64,000 nt of DNA. Source: Brassica napus. Lineage: Eukaryota > Streptophyta > Magnoliopsida > Brassicales > Brassicaceae. The notes under the pieces are model-generated. The model ran no database searches and was not told the DNA's origin. It was given only the letters and a program-made list of their open reading frames with translations. Where the stretch lies: assembly GCF_020379485.1 (NCBI RefSeq), contig NC_063435.1, forward strand, positions 1,550,001-1,614,000, written 5' to 3'. Of this stretch, positions 11,386 through 21,255 are shown piece by piece. Both the position numbers and the translations under genes were made by a program. How positions within the stretch are numbered: the first letter of the stretch is position 1; every line of letters starts with the position of its first letter.

Positions 11386-12545
11386 TTACAAACTCAAATT
11401 TTCATAATTCACCTAGAATGTGTGTACTATATATGCTTTTGTGTTTATTAGCCTTGAGTCTTAACTTACTTTTTTTGCTTGGTAGTTTGGTTACTTTGCT
11501 ATAGTAAGCAAACCATATTACTGATGATAGGTGCTTTTAAATATATAAGTAAGATGTTTTGGAAAAAAATTCTATTGTTTAATAATATTATAATTTTTAA
11601 GAAAAATTAATTGAGTTTATTAAATTCTACTGATTTAACTTTATTATAGATTGATACTTATAGAAGATAGCACATCATATTTGATATGTTTTTCAATATA
11701 TGTGAACAAATGAAAAATATTATATTTATAAAAAGTTTTAATTGGTGACCACACTTTATGAACAAAATAATGGTGAAATTTATATTCCTTAATTTTTATA
11801 CCGATCATGTTGAATTTTTTTTTGTCAAACTACAGACACATGCGCCTCATTCTATTCCTCTTATTTTTTAAGGAATTTGTAAAGAAAAAAAATTACTCTT
11901 CCAATTTCGATTGGGAATGAACTGAACATAGTTCTATATTTTTTTTATTCATTTCATCAACTGAATTTTTATTCACTATTTTTTTTTCTGTTCAATTAAA
12001 CGGTCACCGGTTGAAGGGTAGATTATAATTTTTTTTTTGTTATTAATGTGTTATCAATAGTCGGTGGTATAAGTTTATTAGAAAAATGATAATTGGCCGG
12101 CTAGTATTTTGGGAAGATTCTTCCCCACGTTTAGGGAGGACCGCATGAGACTGAACGGAGGAACACCAGATCTTGTCTGTCGTCACGTCAGTAACATATC
12201 AGCATCGATGAAAAACCTACCGGCCACAACTGTTTACAGCACCATAAACCAATTCGATCTAACATGCATTTAAAAAAAAAAAAGTAGACCGGTACATTTT
12301 CAGTTTATGGTAGAAAATCGAAAAGCGGTTGATGACGAATATATTCAAAAACCAGCTTGGCATTACGCAATTCCAGCTATTGTTTTTTAGCTACCATTTA
12401 TTATTCCCATCCCTCTCGCCTTAAGAAAAGGATTCGTAAAGACATAACTTGCAAGAGGGGGGAACATTAGGGTTAGGGTTGGAGAGAACACAGAGGAAGG
12501 AAAGATTCAAAGAATCGAATCCAAACTCTGTTCCTCTCCCAACCA
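11386..12545. other. AT-rich intergenic region
   Basis: Contains the 3' end of the NHL gene and the promoter and 5' UTR of the next gene. No coding or structural element is recognised. GAAGATTCTTC at about 12112-12122 resembles a heat-shock element half-site pair, which is weak on its own. Confidence 0.45.
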
Positions 12546-13073
12546 ATGGGGCTTCAATCTTTTCCCATCTCTGAAATGGACACAACCGACGACATGCACG
12601 AAGCGATGTTCGCCAAACGAGGCTGCTGTCTCTTCCTCCCGTGTCTCGGATCATCTCAGCCGTCTAGTCACGGAGGATCCGTATGGTGGCAACGAATCAG
12701 AACCGTGGATAAACTCGAGCCTGACGAGCGCTGGTGGATGTCAGGGTGGAGCAAGATGAGGGAGTGGTCCGAGATCTTGGCTGGTCCCAAGTGGAAAACG
12801 TTCATCCGCCGCGTTGGCCGGAGTCACTGCTGCGGCGGGGTCGGAGACGGCGGTGGTGGTGGTAATAGGACGGATCATGTTGATTTCCGGTACGATTCTT
12901 GGAGTTACTCGTTGAATTTTGATGATGGTAAACAGACGGGGCATTTCGAGGACGAGTTTCCTTACCGTGATTACTCGATGAGGTTCACCTCGCCGTCTCT
13001 GCCGGTCTCCACCAAATCTTCCATTGATTTCGACAATGATAGCTACGCGCCACCGCTGCCGCTGGTTAAGTAA
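12546..13073 (+). CDS. Unrecognised single-exon plant protein, 175 aa
   Basis: An intronless frame of 175 codons. I do not recognise a named domain. The first half is rich in Trp and Cys (RGCCLFLPCLG, VWWQRIR, ERWWMSGWSKMREWSE), followed by a basic stretch (KTFIRRVGR), a Gly-rich linker and an acidic or Ser-rich tail with PSLPVST. The Cys-Cys-hydrophobic patch could be acylated or membrane-associated; that is inference. A second in-frame ATG at 12576, in a better context (GAAATGG), starts MDTTDDMHEAM and may be the true start. GC content and codon use look like real coding sequence compared with the flanks. Confidence 0.7.
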   Translation: MGLQSFPISEMDTTDDMHEAMFAKRGCCLFLPCLGSSQPSSHGGSVWWQRIRTVDKLEPDERWWMSGWSKMREWSEILAGPKWKTFIRRVGRSHCCGGVGDGGGGGNRTDHVDFRYDSWSYSLNFDDGKQTGHFEDEFPYRDYSMRFTSPSLPVSTKSSIDFDNDSYAPPLPLVK

Positions 13074-14039
13074 GAGTCACGCGCTTGTCTGTTTTTTTTT
13101 TTTTACCGTGGTATGGATTCTAACGTGCGATGCACCGATGAAAGACGTGACATTTTTTAGATGAAAGATTCGAAGAAGAATTATTACTTTTTTTACACAT
13201 TTTCATTTTTTTGTTTGTTTGTAATATTCTTTTTCACTTCAAATTGAAAATTTTCTTTTGATCAATAATTTCTCTCAACGTTGAGGTGGCTTTCATGAAC
13301 AAAAACTTGTGTGCAAGGGAAGAAATCTTTCTGATTGATTAATGCAATGCAAATAGTGAATCAAAATGAGCTCAATTTGCATTCATCCGTCGAATTCTAC
13401 AAAATAAGTTAAAGCTTAATTTTCTTAGGACTTTTTGAAAACTGCTGATGAAAAGCCATGACTTTCAAAATGAAAAAAACAAAGCAATTCACAACTTTCA
13501 ATCAAAACATTTTAACATTCTTTTTTTTTTTGGGGTGCACAAATCATTTTAACACTCAATTTTATAAAATTATATATTTTAATGTTCATTTTATTTTGCC
13601 AAACTGTTTTGGTTATACAAAAACTCAACAATCAAACTGAATTTGTGTGTCTAAGCCAAATAATATAAAAATTAAAATAAATCTTTTTGAAAATTGAAAA
13701 CTAAAATAACAAAAAAAATCCTAATTTCATATTGTTTGAACGTTTTATTTAATCAGTTTTGTCTTTAAAAAGAGAAATGAAATTTGGAAAACTGGGTTGA
13801 AAAAAAATCTAATTACAATATTTTTCATTCCAATTTTTTTCTTTCAATTTTTTGCCTTTTACTCACTACCGTTTTTAAATGAAAAAGGAATAACGAAGCA
13901 AAATAATTTAATTGTTATATATCATAAGACTTTTATCTCAACAATAAAAAACATATATTAGAAAAACATAAAAGATGCATTATCTATTTACTCACAACCT
14001 TATCGGAGTGACTGAAGATTGGGGAAGGTAGTAGCGAAA
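13074..14039. other. AT-rich intergenic region
   Basis: Holds the 3' UTR of the upstream gene and the promoter of the HMA-like gene. Apart from a micro-insertion scar at 13508-13557 I see nothing. Confidence 0.5.
13508..13557 (-). repeat. Micro-retroinsertion scar: 13-bp repeat around poly(T)
   Basis: CATTTTAACA(T/C)TC occurs at 13508-13520 and 13545-13557 with one mismatch. The 24-bp insert reads ATTTGTGCACCCC plus poly(A) on the minus strand. This is the same architecture as the other scars. Confidence 0.55.
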
Positions 14040-15059
14040 ATGGCGACGATTACAGCTTCTTCTACTTTCCACTCCTTATCAACAACCAAAAGCCTTAACC
14101 TTTCTTCGACCCATCTCCTTCCTCCATCCAAAAACCTCACCTTTCGATCCAAACCCATCGGAAACAGCAGAATCTGCATCTTCACGAAACAGAACCGTCT
14201 TGGGCTGAGGAAGCTTTCGTCCCTTGGCGAAGGAGGAGAAGCCGTCGCAGTCGCAGAGGATGAGCAGCAACAGAAAGAGACTGTCTCTGTCCCTGTCTCT
14301 CCTTCAGACATGCTCACCATGTTTTTTCAGGTACCTTCACCTTATGTGAGTGACTGTACGGTTACAAGTAGCAGTTAGTGAGTAGATTATAAGCTAGAAT
14401 CTTTCGTATGTAACTAGGGCACATTGTATCTATTTGTACAAGTTATTGATAATTAGTTATCTGTTTAGCAAACTCTAATAATCTTCATTGGATAATTAGT
14501 CTGATCATTTGCTTATAGCTTCACAATAACATTTGAGTCTGATCATTTGCTTGATTTTGGAAGGCTGATGGAACTTTGAATGAAGCAGCTGTTCCTAATG
14601 TCACAAAGGCCTTACAGGTAAATAATATTTTGTTTCTTTTCAGTTTATTGGATTGTATTTACAACCGTTTTGGTTACTTGTTTAGATTCAATCCAATCTA
14701 TGTAATCAACAATGAATAAAAAAATCCAATAGCAAAGCTTGTTTGTTCTTTCAGGACATCGACGGAGTTTCCAATTTAAAGGTTCAAGTTGCTGAAGGTG
14801 TTGCCGTTGTTGAGGTATGTTTACATCCACCATTCTCTTGTTACATTCATTGACTTTGTATATATGTGTATGATTTGGATCAGCCTATGAATCTGACTTA
14901 TTTTATCTTCAATGTGGTATTTGTGTGAAGCTTTCAAAGCAAACAACGGTTCAAGCAACAGGAGTGGCGTCAAGCTTGGTGGAGACTATACAAGGAGCTG
15001 GCTTTAAGTTACAAACTTTGAATCTGAGCTTTGAAGACGAAGATGAAGTTCTTGTCTAA
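14040..15059 (+). CDS. Plastid-targeted HMA-like (heavy-metal-associated fold) protein
   Basis: Four exons give 177 aa: 14040-14330, 14564-14617, 14755-14814, 14931-15059. The first 60 or so residues are rich in Ser/Thr and basic residues with few acids, typical of a chloroplast transit peptide. Residues about 93-165 follow the beta-alpha-beta pattern of an HMA domain (VTKALQDIDGVSNLKVQVAEGVAVVEL). The metal-binding CxxC of true HMA proteins is absent, so direct metal binding is doubtful. Upstream in-frame codons from 14019 are probably 5' UTR; ATG 14040 gives the transit peptide. The position corresponds to At5g14910, annotated in Arabidopsis as heavy metal transport/detoxification. The gene converges on the F-box gene with 112 bp between stop codons. 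Confidence 0.82.
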
Positions 15060-15171
15060 TTGAATCATCTGCCTCCTCCATTTTTGTGATTAAAAAAAAC
15101 ACATTAATGTTTAAATTTAATTACAAAATGACAATGTGCCATATTACAAAAGTAATGAACTCTCACTTTTC

Positions 15172-16311
15172 TTACAAAAGCATGGTACTAGCTTCAACAT
15201 ACTCCCATGAAACAACTACTCCACCAGGACTTTTATATCCTTCAATATCAATTTTTCTAAATTGTTTCGTCACTAGATTGTAATAGACAACATAGAACTC
15301 ACCCCCATACCTCGGCGTCAAAATAATCTCACCCATTCTAGTAATCCCCTCAACGTTAAATTTAATACAAGGTTGTGTCCATGACCTTGTGGAAAAACAC
15401 ATCTTAGACCATTCATCTTCCAAAACCCACAACTCATATGTATCATAACCTTTTGAATAAGCTAAGGCTATTTTTCCATTGTAGTTCATTAGAGTTGATG
15501 AATAATAACTTAGCGTTTGGACAGACTCTGGCATTTTCGTAAAACCGAACTTTTCAGTCCTCACGTCAAATCTCACTAAGCTACGTTGCTTCATACCATC
15601 TCCTACGTAAGCACCGTAATACACAACCCCGTTGATACATACACTAATAGTTCCAGGACAATGAATCGTGTTACACTCGACCATTCTCCATGAACCTTCA
15701 GATCCCAACGTAAACACTTTGTGTTCCTTATATGGTATTATGCTATCACCACTATGGTTACCAGGTAACGGAGTCATGGACAATACCTTATACTCCTCGT
15801 TGATTGGATCGTATCCAAGAATGTTTTCAACGTACGGTCCAACGTTTTGGCCGAGGTAGATTCTTGGTAAGGTTAGTGATTTTCCTGAGGTGGGGTTATA
15901 AATCACTGGGCTCGTACCGTATCCACAACATATCAAGCCGTTGACTTCTTGAGGCTGACGACATCTGGATCTTGAATCAGAGACGTGACATGTGGTGCGT
16001 GAAAGAAGAGATGATGTTCCTTCTTGTTGGTTTGACAAGAAGAACCGGTTCTCGAATCTTGTTTGGTAATAATCCCTTATAAAGAAGAGGATGCGTGACT
16101 GAGATTGGAAAGATATGATGAAATCTTGACTGCGGATTATGGAGGCCCAAAGCTTTGATACACAGACACATCTCGCTAAGGTTTTGGCAGGTAATCTTAA
16201 GAAAATAATGAACAGAAGCTCTAGAGGAATAGGATGTGAGTATCCTCCTTTGATACCTCCATCCTTGCTTTCTTGTGAGGTCATGATCTTATCAACCCTT
16301 GGTATTTCCAT
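15172..16311 (-). CDS. F-box protein with F-box-associated (FBA) domain
   Basis: A single-exon 379-aa protein. The F-box is at about residues 26-65 (HPIPLELLFIIFLRLPAKTLARCVCVSKLWASII), which would bind SKP1/ASK in an SCF ubiquitin ligase. The rest fits the F-box-associated domain of Brassicaceae F-box proteins (VNGLICCG, VIYNPTSGKSLTLP, LGYDPINEEYKVL), which selects the substrate. An in-frame ATG at 16284 lies nine codons in. The intronless structure and, as far as I recall, the absence of an F-box gene here in Arabidopsis suggest a lineage-specific arrival, common in this birth-and-death family. The frame is intact and no target is predictable. Confidence 0.9.
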   Translation of the reverse strand: MEIPRVDKIMTSQESKDGGIKGGYSHPIPLELLFIIFLRLPAKTLARCVCVSKLWASIIRSQDFIISFQSQSRILFFIRDYYQTRFENRFFLSNQQEGTSSLLSRTTCHVSDSRSRCRQPQEVNGLICCGYGTSPVIYNPTSGKSLTLPRIYLGQNVGPYVENILGYDPINEEYKVLSMTPLPGNHSGDSIIPYKEHKVFTLGSEGSWRMVECNTIHCPGTISVCINGVVYYGAYVGDGMKQRSLVRFDVRTEKFGFTKMPESVQTLSYYSSTLMNYNGKIALAYSKGYDTYELWVLEDEWSKMCFSTRSWTQPCIKFNVEGITRMGEIILTPRYGGEFYVVYYNLVTKQFRKIDIEGYKSPGGVVVSWEYVEASTMLL

Positions 16312-16689
16312 GGTGGTTATTATTGATCACTTAAACGTATTGATTTCTGAGATGTTTAGTTGAAAATAATTAGTATTTCGAGATAAAAAAAAAAGCCATT
16401 TAGTCCCTAAGAAACCGTAGCTCTACACTGATGCACGTCTTCTTGATCACAAAGAAAAAGTTCATAGTCAACTAGAGAAGAATAATAAGCCAAATAATAT
16501 TGTATGCTATATGTTAAGCACTTACAAAACGTTATAGATATTGTAGATCTTCCCAATATTTTTTTAGATTGTGAGAGGTTTGACTACGGTTCATTAACGA
16601 TTCTAGTTGTATAATATTTTTTTTATAATTTGTAATATCATAATAAACCTTGAAGAATAAGTAATTTTAGTTGATAAACAGTTTTCATC
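16312..16689. other. Short intergenic spacer
   Basis: About 380 bp of AT-rich sequence between the F-box promoter and the 3' end of NPF5.8. No features are seen. Confidence 0.5.
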
Positions 16690-19600
16690 TCATTGACCAT
16701 CACGACTACTACTACTCTTAAAGTGTTTGCAAATAACAATATACATCAAAAAGCTAATGGCACTTGTAAAAGCCAAAAGCCAATAGTAGTTATCAAGTCT
16801 AGCTTCCGACATATCATCAGCAAACCAGTTCTGTCTCTCACCTCTTGACTTTGTACAACTCTCGATGACCGAGATCAGCGCAGCGCTCACAAAACTCCCC
16901 ACACCGAACACACTCGTGTACAAAGCAAACCCCATCGTTCTCATGCTAACGGGAACCTCGCTGTAAAAGAACTCTTGCATGCCAACGACCGTGAAAATGT
17001 CCGAGACTCCTAGTAGAATGTACTGAGGCAAGAGCCAGAATATGCTCAACGGGTCTGAAGAGTTTGGTGAAGTCTTCATCTTCTTGCTTATCATTAGTCT
17101 TTTCCTTTCGACTAAAGCTGCTATAACAATGGCGATGATGGACAAGAACATCCCTATTCCCATTCTCTCCATCACAGGAATACCCTTTTCGTTTTTCGTT
17201 ATTTTCTTGGCTATTGGGATCAAAACTTTGTCGTATAACGGCATGAGAAGGATTATAGAGAGAGTGATTGTGCTTTGTAACGTTGCGGGTGGGATTTTGA
17301 AGTTTGGTCCGATGTTTCTCTTCATAGCCATACCTTGCTTTGTGAAAAATGTTGCTGGTTGTTGGAATATGACTGCAAAGGTTAGAAGCATGGTCCATAC
17401 TGGTAAGAGACGAAGCAAAAGCTTCACGGTTTCGAGGCCTGAGAAACTGTGATTGCAGTTTTTTTCATTAGCTAAGGTCTTGCTTGTAGTAGTGGATGCA
17501 GTGTTGCTACAGTTACATAGAGGCTTCTCTTGCAGCCTATATATAATACAACAAACCAAGAGCATGAATTAATTAGGGGGTGTTAACCAATTCATAAACC
17601 AAACCGAAGAAAATATGTATACAAACTTAAAACAAACCATAACCAAAATCCAATTGTACCGGAAAAAAATCGACTGAGTCAAATTTAAAAAACCAATTAA
17701 ATATATTTTAAATTTACTTGCCAAAAGTACTGAATTTAAACTATTTTTAAAAACATATATTTGCCAGGAAACCAGATTTAACTCAAAACCAGAGATTAAA
17801 CCGGAAAAGACTAAACCGAGAACCGGAGAATAAAACATCAAATTTATGACTTACTCTAGCTCCATGGCATTCAAGTCATGGTTATTCACAAGAGTGATCT
17901 TACTTCTTCTCCACACTGCTCCTTTGATATACTCTAATATCCTTTGAAATGGTTTAGCTTTTGGGTCTAGACCCGAGTCAGCATACACATAAACCACACA
18001 GCCACATAGGAACAAGAGGATCAACAATAGCATGGAAGCGGTTGGGATTGCAAAACCGAAAACCCAACCAAATGTATCTTGTATATAAGCCATGACGGTG
18101 ACTCCTAGAAGACTACCGGCGCAGACACCAAAGTACCACCATTGAAAAAAATGAGACTTACGGTTCGATTTGACTTCTAAGGATGTCTCGTGGTCGTGGT
18201 CAAGGTCGTGGTCAAGCTGGTCAGCACCAAATGCTTGAAGCGATGGGTTTAAGACGCCTAAGCCGAGAGCGATGAGGCTTAGTGAAGTGTAGAGGAAGTA
18301 AAGAGAAATGGTTTTAGTAGTGGAACGTGACCCATCAAATGCCGTATATGTCAATCCCACTAGTCCCTTTTTAAACATACCCAACAAAATGCCAAACATT
18401 AGTAACTTACATAATTAACAAAAATTATAATCTCTAAAATATGAATTCAAAATAATAATAGTCACAAATACTTAATCTTTAAATTCTAAATTTTAAATAA
18501 TATCCACAGCAAACTTCTGGTTCCTAAAATATAAGTTCAGCTTTTAAAAATACTAGTAACTAGGTAATAACCCGCGCCTTGCGCGGAATGTGATTATTAG
18601 TTTTGTTATTTTTAATAAAAACACATTAAATTTGTTTAATCTGGATATCGGTTCGGTTTTAAGTTATTTTTTGGTTTTTAATCTCCTAAAATATAACCAT
18701 TATTTTAAATTAATATTTATTTTGGTTTGTTCTGTTAGATTGTTTGATTTTTTAGTTTTTTTTGGTAAAACCAAAAATTACTATTATTTGTTTATTTTCA
18801 TGTTATAAATTTAAGATAATCGTCATGTCGAACCAGTGTTTTTATATCATAGTTTATAAGCGGATAATAGTTCAAGAAAAAGAAAAGAAAATTATTAAGA
18901 TAAATCATTTCACTACAATTTGGTCGGTAGTGAAAGAAGCATTAAAAAAAAAAATATTTCAACTTCCAACAAAAAATAGATACTTCAGTGGTGGTAGTGG
19001 TGGTAAATATTTATAAGGTGCTCACATTAATGTGCACATGTATGTGTATGTAAAAGTATATAAGAATAAATGACAAATATATAAAGATATTGTTAATTAA
19101 TATTAAATGACATTTTTGTTCAAATAATACATGAAAGATAAAATTAAAATTAATTAAAAATTAAAAAGGCCTTGACATTAGTGAATTGTTTTCATATAAA
19201 GAAAAATCATTTGTATCCGTAAATAGATGTGGGCACAGATCAAATATCTGGGTATTTGGAGGCATTCAAGTCGATTCAATCTTTAGCCACCTAGATAGTC
19301 GGTGACTCTGATAACCGAAATGATTTAGAATTTTAAAGAATATCCTATTTGATCTGTAAATAAAATAAAATTTATAAAATAATTGAAAAATTTAATAATA
19401 ACATTTTATTACAAAATAAAATATTATTTAACTTTCTAAACTTTAATACCTATTATAATAAATTTAATTCATAAAATATTGTAAACTTATATAAACTATA
19501 ATATATATAACATATATATATATATATATATAACATTCTATACGAATTTGATATCCGTACCTAAAAATATTAGAATTTGTGATTTGTTTTTTTTTTAATT

Positions 19601-20955
19601 ATATTTTAGTAACTGATTTGCTTCGTAGAGTTACAGATATCCATATTTTTTGTTCAAATCAAAACGGATAACGAATGGAATCAAAATTTAAAAATATTTT
19701 GCCTGACTTTATCCATAAACAATAAAAATAATATATATATAGTTTACATTTTGATTCGTTATTTGTTTTGATTCGAAACGAAAAATCCAAAGTTTTATTA
19801 GAACCATGCATATGAGTTTTATATTAAAAATATAAAGTATATAGTGTGAACACATTTATGAATATAGTGTGAACGCATTAGCATATTTATTATCAAATCA
19901 TCGTGAGGCTGCCAGGTGTCTATTATAGTGTGAATGCATTTATTACAATGCTTCTCCTTTAATATATAAGGGATTTTTATGAAAAAAAAATAGCTTACAA
20001 TAATGGATTTATTATTTATATACTTTTGTTCATCCTAAAAACAGTAGTGTAAGATCTAGTAATGGAATATATATAGTCAATATCAGTGAGGAATGATTCG
20101 AGTTCCATTATCATTGTTGAGTATACACTAGAGGCTTAACTATTTCTGATAAGACCCCAAAATCACATTATGGAACCAATCTCTACCGGAAATATGTGCT
20201 TGATTCCATTAACGTCCCATACTCTAAAAGGAAGATTAGTAATAAAACATTTAGTGAAAAAAAGTATTTGCTAGGAAAATCCATCAAAATGTTGACATGC
20301 TTAGTACCTAACCACATCAAAAGACAAATTAATCTCAAGAAACGTTTCGTATTGATTCCTAAAGGTTCCAGTTTTCAAGCAAATAGACCTCATAAAAAAT
20401 GCGCAAAGAAGAGGGGGTCACATGATCATTAACACCCATCATAAACAAACATATTCGAGAAATAACTTCCAACTCTAATTTGAGTCCGAAAAAAATCGTA
20501 AAAAATAGGTTGGTGGGTTTTAATTTCTCTCTTTAAAATTTTAACAAGAACCATGGATATTATTGTTTTCACCTATAAATAGAGAAACTTAGAGGAGAAG
20601 ATGTTCTGAAGAAAAAATGAAAGAGACTCTTTCTGACTGTTGATCCTAGTAGAAGGTTGGTAGATATAGTGATACATACCACAAAGTAGAGAGAAGAAGA
20701 AGCAAGGATGGTGAAGAATCTGTCCCAATAAGAATCAGCGAAAGGAGCAGAGAAAAGAGGCAACATGAAAGTGAAGCCACTCCAGGTGTTAACAGTCGTG
20801 GCTGCTCTTGAATTGCTCATCTTTACCACATCAGTTAAATATGTCACTAAGTTTGATGCAACTCCTTTGAATGCATATCTCTCTATCCCAGCAATCACTA
20901 TGAGAAGGGCACAAGATTTGCTAAGTCCTCTTCTTTTCTCTCCTTCAGCCATCAT
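16690..20955 (-). CDS. NPF5.8: NRT1/PTR family transporter, NPF5.8-like
   Basis: A proton-coupled nitrate/peptide transporter family member (MFS fold). Three exons: 20680-20955, 17855-18366, 16690-17536, together 544 aa in frame with GT-AG borders. Exon 1 encodes the N-terminal span region ([20 protein letters not shown]). Its ERYAFKG segment stands where most NPF proteins have the ExxER/K proton-coupling motif. Exon 2 contains [18 protein letters not shown] and [16 protein letters not shown], both family hallmarks. Exon 3 contains the central loop and last spans. A second Met follows the first (start 20955 or 20952). Intron 1 is 2.3 kb because of a Helitron. The promoter carries a LINE about 0.3 kb upstream and was tandemly duplicated. 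Substrate is unknown. Synteny supports At5g14940. Confidence 0.9.
18560..19973 (-). mobile_element. Non-autonomous Helitron in NPF5.8 intron 1
   Basis: Read on the minus strand, the element begins TCCCTTATATATTAAAGG at 19973 and ends in CTAG at 18560. Just inside the 3' end is a GC hairpin (CCGCGC-AAG-GCGCGG, 18571-18585) followed by TTATTACCTAG. It sits between host A and T, with no target duplication. These are defining Helitron features, and both ends match the common Brassicaceae non-autonomous type. The 1.4-kb body is AT-rich with a TA microsatellite near 19500-19535 and no Rep/helicase coding. It has the same orientation as the host gene. Confidence 0.87.
19974..20679. other. Rest of NPF5.8 intron 1
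   Basis: About 700 bp between the Helitron 5' end and the exon 1 donor. The 78-codon open frame at 20196-20432 has Lys-rich composition and no recognisable homology; I do not call it a gene. Confidence 0.45.
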
Positions 20956-21060
20956 AAAGAATAGTTAAAGCTTGTGCTTTTGTGTATGTGTGGGCTGAAA
21001 CCTGAAACAGAGATTCGAGGGAGATAAGAAGAAGTAAGGTTGTGCTTTGTGTGTGGGACT

Positions 21061-21070
21061 GTATTTATAA
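21061..21070 (-). promoter_or_regulatory. Likely TATA box of NPF5.8
   Basis: TTATAAATAC on the minus strand, about 105 bp upstream of the NPF5.8 start codon. The LINE insertion (from 21273) leaves this core promoter in place but separates it from upstream sequence. An identical copy is at 23525-23534 in the duplicate. Confidence 0.5.
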
Positions 21071-21255
21071 ACCTTTAGGCCATAAAATCTGGTACAGTGC
21101 ACACGCCTATATGCATATACAACTGAGTACAGGATTATTTTTATTTATTTTCTGTGCTTAATCTAAAAAGGAATTGTATTTATAAAGCACTAGAAACTAA
21201 ACTTATTATATATATATATATATATATTCCTTATTTTCATAGAATTCATTAAATA

